The position numbers and the translations under genes are program-made. Under the pieces are notes generated by a model. That model ran no database searches, had not been told where the DNA came from, and was given only the letters and a program-made list of their open reading frames with translations. A DNA stretch of 64,000 nucleotides from Sphingopyxis fribergensis (GTDB lineage Bacteria; Pseudomonadota; Alphaproteobacteria; Sphingomonadales; Sphingomonadaceae), in the NCBI RefSeq assembly GCF_000803645.1, contig NZ_CP009122.1, positions 4,750,501-4,814,500 of the forward strand, in the 5' to 3' direction. Below, in pieces: positions 25,610-38,009 of this stretch (the stretch's first letter is position 1; every line of letters begins with the position of its first letter).

Positions 25610-26920
25610 TCAGGCGGGGATCGTTTCCATCGCCTGCTTTGGTAGAGGGCGGCCCAATGCTTCGGCAAGAGGGCCGGTTACACGATCGGCCGCCAGCCGT
25701 GCCGGATCATGAGAGATATGAGCGTAGATCGCTGTGGAACGTGCATTCGCATGCCCGAGAAGCGATCCAACCATCAGCAGGGCCTCGCCCGCAGACGCGG
25801 CCGCGCTACCGAGAGTGTGGCGGAGAACGTGAGGCGTCACGCCGGGAAGCGCCGCCTTCTTGATTGCAGCCTGCCACACCGTCTTCGTGCCTTGGTAGAA
25901 TCCGTCGCCACGCTCAGCCGGGAAGACATAGCCTTCGGCCTCTTCGGGTTTCAAAGCTTCGAGTAGCGCTATGGCTGCGGCGCCGAGCGGGCGGACGCTT
26001 CTGCCGGTTTTCGTGTCATCGAAAACGAGCAAGCCGCGATCAAAATCGACTTCCGGCCATTTCAGGCCGGCGATTTCGTTTCGGCGGCAGCCGGACAACG
26101 CCCAGAGCCGGGCAATATTCACTGCCTTGGCGTTTACGCCTTGGGCCTCCAACGCATTGAGAGCTTCGCCTAGCCGCTTCACCTCTTCTATAGAGAGAAA
26201 GCGCGTGCGCTTATTGTCCGTCTTTCGGACGCTTGCGTCTTCGACCGGATTATGGGTGACCCGTGTCTTCCTCTTATGCGTCTTTAGGAAGGAATAGACC
26301 GCGGACAGGTCGCGCACGACCTTCCGCGCGGCGCCTTCGCCGCCGCGGACGATAACGCGCTTACGCTTGCCGGTTTCGGGATCGACGATCCACTCGTCGC
26401 GCGCGGTCTTTCCGGCGCTCACATCTCGCACGAATGTGGTGATGTCGCCCTCGTCGATTTCGGTGATCCGCCTTTTGCCCAGCAGCCGGACGACGTGATG
26501 GCGCAGGCGGGCGAGAGTATAGTCCTTCGTCATGGGTTTCATCGGCTCGCCCTGCCGAACGCCGCGCTGCACGAAGCAGCCTTCCTGCTCGTAGAAATCG
26601 ATAGCCTGCGCCACGGTCATTTCGGCGCGCTTCGTAATGCGCTCACCGCTGGGATCTTCGCCTAGGCGCACACGCGCCAGAGCAATTTCGGCGGCCTTGC
26701 GTGCGTCTGCAGCGGGCGTCTCGGGATAGGTTCCGATCGTATACCAGCGCACGGCGGCGGTCCGGCCGCCTTCGCCTACGCGATACTTCACTGCCCACGA
26801 CTTCGCGCCAGCGGGGGTCACCCGCAGGGCGAACCCGGTCAGCTCGGAATCCCAGATGGTGTACCGCGCGGATTTCGGCTCAGCGACGTCCGCGACAGTC
26901 TTGGAAAGTTTGGTCTTCAT
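25610..26920 (-). CDS. int: tyrosine-type island integrase
   Basis: A 436-residue DUF4102-type phage integrase: N-terminal arm-binding domain (1-90, with WDSELTGFALRVTPAG), core-binding domain (about 105-210) and catalytic domain. Catalytic residues are in LSGCRRNEIAGLKW (Arg), HVLRHTLG (His, Arg), LLGHAN (His) and STAIYAHI (Tyr). It starts at ATG 26920, about 165 bases from the tRNA-Gly 3' fragment at 27085, the usual association of this integrase family with a tRNA target. It is likely to have integrated the island that ends there. No excisionase gene was recognised. Confidence 0.92.
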   Translation of the reverse strand: MKTKLSKTVADVAEPKSARYTIWDSELTGFALRVTPAGAKSWAVKYRVGEGGRTAAVRWYTIGTYPETPAADARKAAEIALARVRLGEDPSGERITKRAEMTVAQAIDFYEQEGCFVQRGVRQGEPMKPMTKDYTLARLRHHVVRLLGKRRITEIDEGDITTFVRDVSAGKTARDEWIVDPETGKRKRVIVRGGEGAARKVVRDLSAVYSFLKTHKRKTRVTHNPVEDASVRKTDNKRTRFLSIEEVKRLGEALNALEAQGVNAKAVNIARLWALSGCRRNEIAGLKWPEVDFDRGLLVFDDTKTGRSVRPLGAAAIALLEALKPEEAEGYVFPAERGDGFYQGTKTVWQAAIKKAALPGVTPHVLRHTLGSAAASAGEALLMVGSLLGHANARSTAIYAHISHDPARLAADRVTGPLAEALGRPLPKQAMETIPA

Positions 26921-26950
26921 GACCGAACTTATAGCATGATTCTGCCTTCT

Positions 26951-26972
26951 GGGCTACCACCGGGCTACCACC
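26951..26972. repeat. tandem 11-bp repeat upstream of int
   Basis: GGGCTACCACC occurs twice head to tail (26951-26961 and 26962-26972). It sits between the integrase start and the attachment site, a place where integrase arm sites or an autoregulatory operator are expected. Confidence 0.6.
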
Positions 26973-27084
26973 GAGCGAATATTCGTCGCTGTCTGCCGCT
27001 GGCCGTTTTTGCAAAAAATGGCGAAATACTGGGAGTTTAGAAGCCGACCGCAATCAACGGCAAACAGCCAAAAACGCATTTTTG

Positions 27085-27134
27085 CAACCTTGCCAAGGTT
27101 GGGGTCGAGGGTTCGAATCCCTTCGCCCGCTCCA
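27085..27134 (+). other. tRNA-Gly(GCC) 3' fragment, likely attachment site
   Basis: From the anticodon arm to CCA the sequence folds as tRNA-Gly: stem CAACC/GGTTG around the loop TTGCCAA (anticodon GCC at 27092-27094), T arm GAGGG-TTCGAAT-CCCTT, acceptor strand CGCCCGC, discriminator T and CCA. The 5' acceptor strand and D arm are absent upstream. This is the expected duplicate of a tRNA 3' end left at the far border of an island. No intact tRNA-Gly is present in the window. Confidence 0.85.
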
Positions 27135-27329
27135 GTTTTCCTAACAATTTCAGACACTTACGCCGAATGGCGGCGTAATACGCGTCGTTACGTGGGCTCG
27201 ATTTTTGCCTCGCGTAATAAGGACGTAATATGATGGGAGCGAGCTGTCGGGTGCCTCTAGGGCAGGATCGGCGACGTTGTTCGCAGAGGTCCGAACATTC
27301 TTCCGCCGATCCGACACGCCTCACATGCT

Positions 27330-27926
27330 CTAATCTTTCTGCTGTTTGGCCTCTTGGCGGGCGTCGCGAAGGATTTCGATGCCGCCCTTGATCGCGATCA
27401 GCGCAGTCGCAAATCCAACCAGAAGGTCCGGCCAGTTCGTACCGAGCCACCAGACGAGGACACCCGCGATCAGGATGCCGCCGTTCGAGATGAAGTCGTT
27501 GTAGCTGAAGGTTGTCGCGGCTCTGAGGTTGACGTCCGGATCCTGAATGCGCTGCAAGAGCTTCAGACAAGCATAGTTCACCACCGCAGCGACGGCCGAC
27601 ATGATCATCATTGTCGGACCGATCGGTTCGCTGCCTTCGAAATAGCGCCGTCCTACATCGAACAGGACGCCGGCCGCGAAGACCAGCAGCATGACACCCG
27701 ATGCCGTGGCAGCACGGGTTTTCCATTTCAGGCCGTGGCTGAGCGCAACGAGGCTCAAGGCATAGACCGCGGCGTCGGACAGATTGTCGAGCCCATTGGC
27801 GATGAGCGCGCTCGAATCGCCGAGCCCGCCGGTTACGAGGAAGGCGATCGCGATAGCCGAGTTCAGGACGAGAACGATCTGGAGCGTTCGCTTTTCGCGT
27901 TCGCTCCCGGATGCTTTTTCATTCAT
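27330..27926 (-). CDS. CDF-type cation efflux transporter, short form
   Basis: A 198-residue inner-membrane protein with about six helices. The metal-site motif in helix II is GLDNLSDA, and helix V has FSYNDFISN. The cytoplasmic C-terminal domain of longer CDF proteins is absent, as in the paralogue at 53687. ATG at 27926 follows GAGGAG. It lies downstream of the czc-type operon on the same strand but after a terminator hairpin, so it may depend on read-through or a weak promoter. It would export a divalent cation from the cytoplasm. Confidence 0.82.
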   Translation of the reverse strand: MNEKASGSEREKRTLQIVLVLNSAIAIAFLVTGGLGDSSALIANGLDNLSDAAVYALSLVALSHGLKWKTRAATASGVMLLVFAAGVLFDVGRRYFEGSEPIGPTMMIMSAVAAVVNYACLKLLQRIQDPDVNLRAATTFSYNDFISNGGILIAGVLVWWLGTNWPDLLVGFATALIAIKGGIEILRDARQEAKQQKD

Positions 27927-27961
27927 TGCAAGCTCCTCAATCCTCACCATCCCTAAAAGGA

Positions 27962-27985
27962 GGCGGAACCCGCTTGGGTTCCGCC
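27962..27985 (-). terminator. terminator after the first czc-type operon
   Basis: GGCGGAACCC (27962-27971) pairs perfectly with GGGTTCCGCC (27976-27985) around GCTT. On the minus strand it is followed by TCCTTTTAG. It lies about 60 bases after the RND gene stop. Confidence 0.7.
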
Positions 27986-28043
27986 CCAGTCAGCACTCTC
28001 GGTTGCCGCCGACAGGGGGGAATGGCGGCCATCCGGGAGTGTC

Positions 28044-32481
<4,438 letters not shown>

Positions 32482-32485
<4 letters not shown>

Positions 32486-33717
32486 GGAATATTCTCCGCA
32501 AGGGGAGCCGCATCGAAGCGGCCGGTCAGGCGATCGATCTCCGCGAGCAAATCGCGGTAGCGTGTCATGGCCTCGGCCCACTGACCCTGGATCTGGATGA
32601 TGACGTCGGCGGCATCCTGTACGTCGGCGAACAGGAACCCGCCGCGGGCATAGCCTTCGCGCACCTGGCCGAGCGTCTTCACCGCCTTGGGATAGACGTC
32701 GTTCATGATGCCCTCGGCCCGGACGCGTGCGGCGTCGGCATCGGCGCGCAGCGACGCGAGGCGCCGCAGCCGCTCGAGCCGGCTCGCTTCGGATTGGAAC
32801 TCGAGCTGCCGCCGTTCGGCCTGCGCCCGGGCGATATTGCCCTGGTTGCGGTCGAACCGTCCGAGCGGGATCGAGATGCCGCCAAGAACGGCGACATCAT
32901 TGGTCTCGCGAAGAAAGCGCGTGCCGCCCGAGACCGTATAGTCCTGGTGCGCACGGCTCTGCTCGACGACGACCTGCGCGCGGGCCCGGTCGACGGCGGC
33001 GTCGAAGACCGCCGCGTCGGCTTCGGCGAGCGGCGGATCGCGCGGATCGGGTTTCTCGATCCCCTCGGCGATAACGAGGCTGTCAGGCGTGCCGCCCCAG
33101 AAGGAGGTGAGCAATGCGCGTGCGGACTGCCGCTTCGCCTGGGCTTCCTTCAGGGCCAGTTCGGCTTCGAGAATGCGGGCATCGGCGCGCGTCTCGACGA
33201 AGAGCGGATCCTTGTAGCCGCGCACGCGCCTGATCGCTTCGGTCCGCATCTCCTTTTCAAGTTTGACGCGATCCTCTGCGATCCAGACCATCTGCTCGGC
33301 GATCTGGACGTCGATATAGGCGCGCTGCACTTCCTGGGCGATGTCGAGCCGGACGAGCCGCCACTGCGCCTCGGCGAGAACGACACCGCGCTCGGCAAGC
33401 GCCATTCGCGCCTCGCGCTTGCCCCCGCGTTCGAGCGGCTGCGAATAGGTGACGGTGAGTTCCGATTGCCGGAACAGGCCATAGCCGCCCGTCCCGACGC
33501 CATTGTCCATGTCGACCGACACGGTCGGATTGGGACGGACGCGGGCTTGCAGCTGGTCGGCGCGCGCGGCGTCGACCCCCGCTTCGCCCGCTCTAAGCTC
33601 GGGCGATGCAGCGATGGCCCGCTCGACCGCCTGGTCGAGCGTTAGCGGCTGGGCCCAAACGGACCCCGCCAGCAGCGCAGCCCCGGCCAACAGGGCGGCG
33701 CGCATATGGATATGCAT
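32482..33717 (-). CDS. czcC: TolC-family outer-membrane channel (CzcC type)
   Basis: A 411-residue protein with a signal peptide (ALLAGAALLAGSVWAQ) and two outer-membrane efflux repeats, each with long coiled coils. The opening PLTLDQAVERAIAASPEL is typical. ATG at 33717 has AGGAG upstream; a second ATG at 33705 is possible. First structural gene of the CBA set, overlapping czcB by 4 bases. Confidence 0.9.
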
Positions 33718-33782
33718 GAATGATCACTCCTGAACGATTCGACTGAGCGCAGGCCGAAAAGGGGCCGCGCGGCAGGCGGCGT

Positions 33783-34121
33783 TCAGGCGAGGGGAGGGTT
33801 CAGGGGCGGTGCGAGCGCGCGCGAAGCGAGGCGCGTCGCGGGCAACGCAAAGTGCAGGCCGCCGGAAAAACAGGACAGATCGTCATGACCCGAAAGGGCC
33901 TGATCGGATGCGACCGGGCAATTATGGTGACTGCCGTGGAGGTCGGCGTCCTGCTGACCTTTTTGCGTGTCCTTGTCCGACGCATGGCCCGGCTCGACAT
34001 GGTGCGAAAGATGCGAATCCGTCGCATGGTGCGTCATGCCCGCCATCGCCGGCGCAGCATTGTGGAGCCCGCTGAGCAGCAGGATGAACACAAGCAACAG
34101 GCGAAGGGTAGCGCCGGACAT
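33783..34121 (-). CDS. small secreted His-rich protein
   Basis: A 112-residue protein with a signal peptide (LRLLLVFILLLSGLHNAAPAMA) and a mature part with about a dozen histidines (MTHHATDSHLSHHVEPGH, LHGSHHN) and two cysteines. It lies between DUF3703 and czcC. Similar short secreted proteins head the other two efflux operons here (34992, 62329). It may be a periplasmic metal sensor or buffer, by analogy to CzcI-like proteins; no family identified. Confidence 0.7.
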   Translation of the reverse strand: MSGATLRLLLVFILLLSGLHNAAPAMAGMTHHATDSHLSHHVEPGHASDKDTQKGQQDADLHGSHHNCPVASDQALSGHDDLSCFSGGLHFALPATRLASRALAPPLNPPLA

Positions 34122-34170
34122 GGTCGCGCCCCTAACAGCGAATGACCCGTTCCGGAAGTCCAAAACCGGA

Positions 34171-34575
34171 TCAATCGGTTCGCGCAGCGCGGCTCTCCGT
34201 CGACCGGGCCGTTTCGATCAGCGCTTCGAGGGCCTGCGGCATCGGCATCGGCTCGAAGGCGCTCACCCGCGCGCGACCATTATTCCCTGCGGGGAGGCGG
34301 CCGGTCAGCGAACCGAGCGGGACGAGCAGGAACCGCATTGCCTGACCGGTAGCTTCACGGGCATCGCCGAGCTCGATCGCATAGCGAAACATGTGCCAGT
34401 GGGAGGCGAGATGCGCGCCCATATAGGGCTGGCTCAATATATGTTCCCATTCCAGCGCCTGCCACGCAGCGGCTTCATCTCCGATTCGGCGTGATTCGCA
34501 AAACAGGCGATATTGCTCGCGCAGCAGCGGCTCGATGACGGCCATGCTCACGGGATTTACTGTCGGCGGCACCAT
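34171..34575 (-). CDS. DUF3703 family protein
   Basis: A 134-residue soluble protein. Recognisable family blocks are LLREQYRLFCESRRIGDEA, WEHILSQPYMGAHLASHWHMF and LVPLGSLTGRLPAGNNG. Conserved His and Trp residues suggest metal binding, unproven. ATG at 34575 follows GGGGGAAAGAGG. It is the first gene after a MerR/CadR-like operator and probably co-transcribed with the czc-type operon. The family often accompanies cation efflux genes. Confidence 0.82.
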   Translation of the reverse strand: MVPPTVNPVSMAVIEPLLREQYRLFCESRRIGDEAAAWQALEWEHILSQPYMGAHLASHWHMFRYAIELGDAREATGQAMRFLLVPLGSLTGRLPAGNNGRARVSAFEPMPMPQALEALIETARSTESRAARTD

Positions 34576-34612
34576 CCTCTTTCCCCCTTTTTTGTGCAGG
34601 GCAGGCTCTTGC

Positions 34613-34636
34613 ACCCTGTAGTAGATACAGGGTCAA
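34613..34636 (-). promoter_or_regulatory. CadR/MerR-type operator for the first czc-type operon
   Basis: ACCCTGTA-GTAGA-TACAGGGT is a perfect 8-5-8 dyad (34613-34633). On the minus strand TTGACC (34631-34636) sits at its edge, as in CadR-type promoters. The -10 about 20 bases further is weak (AAGAGC). No MerR gene is adjacent, so the regulator acts in trans. Confidence 0.65.
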
Positions 34637-34991
34637 GCCCTGATGTTCCGGCAGGACGCTGTGCCGCTCTGCGTCCGATTTACCCCCTCGTCTCACGGGA
34701 AGCATATCGCTCGAATGTCGTCCCGAACAAAGGAGGCGGGAGCCAATAGCGAAGCGATAGAAATAAGAGTGAAAGACAATTGTAGAATTATTGTGCTTAA
34801 CGCGTGATTGTTCGGCCGATATCCTGTTTCTTGAGGCGCATCTGCAACTATAGAGGGGCAAGGTGCACTGCTCTCTTACCTCCATGAGATAAAATTACGG
34901 AGCCGGTTCGGGGGTTCGAAGAGTGCCGCCGAAGTTGATTGAAAATCTTCTACTTTTCACCGCGCCGTTTCGATGCTAGGGGCCGGTTTCA
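34637..34991. other. AT-rich divergent promoter region
   Basis: No gene is supported in these 355 bases. The part from 34740 to 34960 is clearly more AT-rich than the surroundings. It lies between the two divergent metal operons and presumably holds the plus-strand promoter. I could not fix a -35/-10 pair or a MerR-type dyad for that side. Confidence 0.5.
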
Positions 34992-35354
34992 ATGCGACGG
35001 GTGATCCTCTTCCTCCTGACCCTTCTCCTTGCATCCGGAACGGTTGCGGGGTCGCTCGCACATGCGACCGAGGATCGGGCCGAGGCGAGCCTTTTCGTTG
35101 CTGTGATCGAAGCCGGCTGCGTTCCCGCACCGGCGATCGAAGGCGCCGAAGTCGACAAGAAAAAATCCTCTCCCGGCGAAAAGCAGCAGGTGCCTGCCGC
35201 CGCTCATGGCTGCCACGGTCACCATTCGGGCGTCCCGGCGGAATCGCTGTCGGCAGCGACCGAAACGCCTGCCCCTGAAGCGCATACGCGCATCCTGACG
35301 GCCGCCTTGCCGCCCGTCGCCTATATCGGGACGTTCCGCCCTCCAATCGCCTGA
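34992..35354 (+). CDS. small secreted protein heading the second czc-type operon
   Basis: A 120-residue protein with a signal peptide (MRRVILFLLTLLLASGTVAGSLA) and a short mature part holding GCVPAP and HGCHGHHSG, with cysteines and histidines suited to metal binding. It ends with RILTAALPPVAYIGTFRPP, like other short proteins placed first in czc operons (CzcI-like by position). A 65-base gap leads to the channel gene. Confidence 0.7.
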   Translation: MRRVILFLLTLLLASGTVAGSLAHATEDRAEASLFVAVIEAGCVPAPAIEGAEVDKKKSSPGEKQQVPAAAHGCHGHHSGVPAESLSAATETPAPEAHTRILTAALPPVAYIGTFRPPIA

Positions 35355-35419
35355 CGCTCTAGGTCTGCGCGTGCCCTTCGCGTGCGCTTCTCCCTGGAAA
35401 CGTCAGGAGTCTCCTTTTC

Positions 35420-36727
35420 ATGAAATCCATAGTTGTCGCCGCGAGTCTCGTGGCGCTCGTTGCAGGCTCAAATTCCGCGCCCGCCGCTGCCCAGTCGGCA
35501 GCGACGGAGCTGGTGGGACCGCCTTCTTCCGCAGGCGAGGCCGTGCGTACCGGCCCGCTTCCCGCTCGATTGTCCCTCGCGCAGGCGATGGAGGAAGCCG
35601 ACGCGCGCTCGCCGCGCGTGGTTGCCGCCGAAGCCGAAGTGGAGGCCGCTCGCGGTCGCCAGCGTCAGGCGGGCTATCGCTACAATCCGACGCTCAATGT
35701 CGATGTCGAGAATTTCGCAGGCACCGGCCCCTACTCGGGCCTGAACGGTCTCGAAACGACCGTGTCGGTCAATCAGCGTCTCGATATCGGGGGCCGGCGC
35801 CGGTCGCGCATGACGCTCGCCGACGCCGAGTTTCTGGCCGCGAAGTACAAGTTGGAGATTGCACGCGCAGATCTTGCGCTCGATGTCCGCAACCAGTTCG
35901 CGACCGCTCTCGCGGCCCGCGATAGCCTCGCGCTCGCACGCGAAAATGAAGCGCGTGCCCGCGAACTCGTCCGCGTGGCACAGGCCATGGTCGATACCGG
36001 CAACGAGCCGCCGCTCCGTGCGTTCCGCGCCAATGCGGCTCTCGTTCAGGCCACCGCCGAGCTACGCACGGCCGAGGCCGAAGAAAGGACCGCCCGGCGT
36101 TCGCTCGCGGCGCTCCTTGGAAGCTCGGTCCCGCCTGCCGAGTTGATGGAAGGCGATATGTGGGTGGCACCGGAGACGGTGGACTCGCTCGCGACGCTCG
36201 ACGTTCGCTTGGCAGAAACCGAGAAGCTGATTGCTGAAGCGCGGCTCCAGGGGCAGCGCGCCGATGGCCGGCTCGATCCGTCGGTCGGCTTCGGGGTGCG
36301 TCAGCTTCGCGACACCGGCGATCGCGCATTGATCGCCAATGTTTCCGTGCCGCTCCCCGTCTTCGACCGCAACCGCGGCAACATCTCGGCAGCCAAATCC
36401 GATGTCGCCGCCGCCATTGCGCGGCGCGAGAATGCAGTGGTCAATGCTCAGGCGGAGATCGCCAATGCGCAGGCCGAACTCGAAGCCGCAGAGGCCCGCC
36501 TCGCGGCGCTTGAGGGTAGCGGCATCGAGCAGGCGCGCGAAGGTGTCCGGCTCGCCGAACTCAGCTACCGCGCCGGCAAGTCCTCGCTCGTCGAATATAT
36601 CGACGCGCAGCAGGCCTATGCGGCAACGCAGGCCGAACTGATCGCGGCGCGCCAGGCCCGGGCCGAAGCCCGCGCCATCCTATCGCGCCAGGCAGCCGCC
36701 GACGGCGATGCGGATCATCAGCCATGA
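35420..36727 (+). CDS. czcC: TolC-family outer-membrane channel (second CzcC type)
   Basis: A 435-residue exported protein (signal peptide ending PAAAQ) with two efflux repeats: RLSLAQAMEEADARSPRV and the second near VSVPLPVFDRNRGNISAAK. Long alanine- and glutamate-rich coiled coils are visible. ATG at 35420 follows CAGGAGTC. It supplies the outer-membrane exit for the pump encoded at 38010. Confidence 0.9.
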   Translation: MKSIVVAASLVALVAGSNSAPAAAQSAATELVGPPSSAGEAVRTGPLPARLSLAQAMEEADARSPRVVAAEAEVEAARGRQRQAGYRYNPTLNVDVENFAGTGPYSGLNGLETTVSVNQRLDIGGRRRSRMTLADAEFLAAKYKLEIARADLALDVRNQFATALAARDSLALARENEARARELVRVAQAMVDTGNEPPLRAFRANAALVQATAELRTAEAEERTARRSLAALLGSSVPPAELMEGDMWVAPETVDSLATLDVRLAETEKLIAEARLQGQRADGRLDPSVGFGVRQLRDTGDRALIANVSVPLPVFDRNRGNISAAKSDVAAAIARRENAVVNAQAEIANAQAELEAAEARLAALEGSGIEQAREGVRLAELSYRAGKSSLVEYIDAQQAYAATQAELIAARQARAEARAILSRQAAADGDADHQP

Positions 36728-36836
36728 GCGCGCCGAGCCTTCCAGTGGACGGAGGCGCCTTCGCCATCGTCCTTCCAAGTCAACAGGGGTGCGCCGCCGG
36801 TCGGCGCGCGAACCGCATCAACAGCGGAGATAGAAT

Positions 36837-38006
36837 ATGATCACCAAGGACAAGCGTCTCCTCGGCACTGTCGCGGGCGCCATGATACTCGCTGCCGTCA
36901 CGGGCTTCGGCGTTGCACGCTGCACCGCCGACCCGGCCGCCGCGCCGGCTGCCGAAGGCGAAAAGGAAGCGGCGAGCGAAGCCCTTCCGAGCAGCCTCGC
37001 CATCACGCCCGAAGCGATCAAGGCCGCCGAGATCGGCGTCGAGACGATCGGCGCCGGCGGACTCGGTTCGGAAATCATCTCGCAAGCGACCGTTACCGCC
37101 GCGCCGAGCGGCGAGGCGATCGTCACCGCCCGCGCGGGCGGCGCGGTCACCCGTCTCTTCAAGCGGCTCGGCGATCCGGTCAGCGCCGGTGAGACGATCG
37201 CGATCGTGCAAAGCCGCGACGCCGCCCAGATTGCGGCCGAACGGATTGCCGCCGATGCGCGCTCGACGCTCGCGCAGAAAAATCTCCACCGCGAGAAGAC
37301 CCTGTTCGACCAGAAGGTGTCGGCGCGCGTCGACTATGAGCAGGCGCAAGCCGAAGCCGCGGCCGCCGCGGCCGAAGCGCAGCGCGCGCGTGCCGCAGCG
37401 AGCGCCGCGCAGGTCACGCGCGATGGCAGCAGCGTCATCGTGGCAAGCCCGATCTCGGGACGGATCACGGCCGAGAACGCCAGCCTTGGCGCCTTCGTTC
37501 AGCCCGAAACCGAATTGTTCCGCGTTGCCGATCCCAGCAAGGTGCAGATCGAGGCCGCCGTCGGTCCGGCCGATGCCCAGCGGCTCTCGCCCGGAGACCG
37601 TGCGATCATCGAACTTCCCGACGGACGGACGATCGATGCCCGCGTGCGCGCCGTCACGCCCGGCCTGTCGGGCGACACGCGCTCGGCAACCGCCGTGCTC
37701 GACGTACCCGGGGCGCTCCAGCCGGGCTTGGCGGTCCGGGTGCGGCTGCTTCCGAGCCGCGGCGCCGAAACCGGTGGGCCGGCCCGTATCGTGATCGCGG
37801 ACGAAGCCCTCCAGACGCTCGAAGGCCGCGACGTGGTGTTCGTCCGCACGAAGGACGGCTTCCGCGCGCAGCAGGTGACCGTCGGCCAGCGCAGCGCGGG
37901 CCGTGTCGAAATCCTCGCCGGGCTGAAGCCGGGCCAGATCGTCGCGACCAAGAACGCATTCCTGCTCAAGGCCGAACTCGGCAAGGGCGCGGGCGAGGAG
38001 GAATAA
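36837..38006 (+). CDS. czcB: RND periplasmic adaptor (second CzcB type)
   Basis: A 389-residue adaptor with an N-terminal membrane anchor (LLGTVAGAMILAAVTGFGVA), a lipoyl-like domain (VTRLFKRLGDPVSAGETIAIV), a long alpha hairpin (about 140-190) and barrel domains. It lacks the His-rich linker of the first operon's adaptor. ATG at 36837 follows GCGGAGA. The RND gene starts 3 bases after its stop. Confidence 0.9.
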   Translation: MITKDKRLLGTVAGAMILAAVTGFGVARCTADPAAAPAAEGEKEAASEALPSSLAITPEAIKAAEIGVETIGAGGLGSEIISQATVTAAPSGEAIVTARAGGAVTRLFKRLGDPVSAGETIAIVQSRDAAQIAAERIAADARSTLAQKNLHREKTLFDQKVSARVDYEQAQAEAAAAAAEAQRARAAASAAQVTRDGSSVIVASPISGRITAENASLGAFVQPETELFRVADPSKVQIEAAVGPADAQRLSPGDRAIIELPDGRTIDARVRAVTPGLSGDTRSATAVLDVPGALQPGLAVRVRLLPSRGAETGGPARIVIADEALQTLEGRDVVFVRTKDGFRAQQVTVGQRSAGRVEILAGLKPGQIVATKNAFLLKAELGKGAGEEE

Positions 38007-38009
38007 ACC

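Noticed and set aside
27050..27134. a complete tRNA-Gly gene
   Set aside because: The 5' acceptor strand (GCGGGCG expected) and D arm are absent; only the anticodon arm onward is present.
34475..34885. 136-codon minus-strand frame covering the operator region
   Set aside because: Overlaps DUF3703 in another frame and crosses the regulatory dyad; no family sequence.
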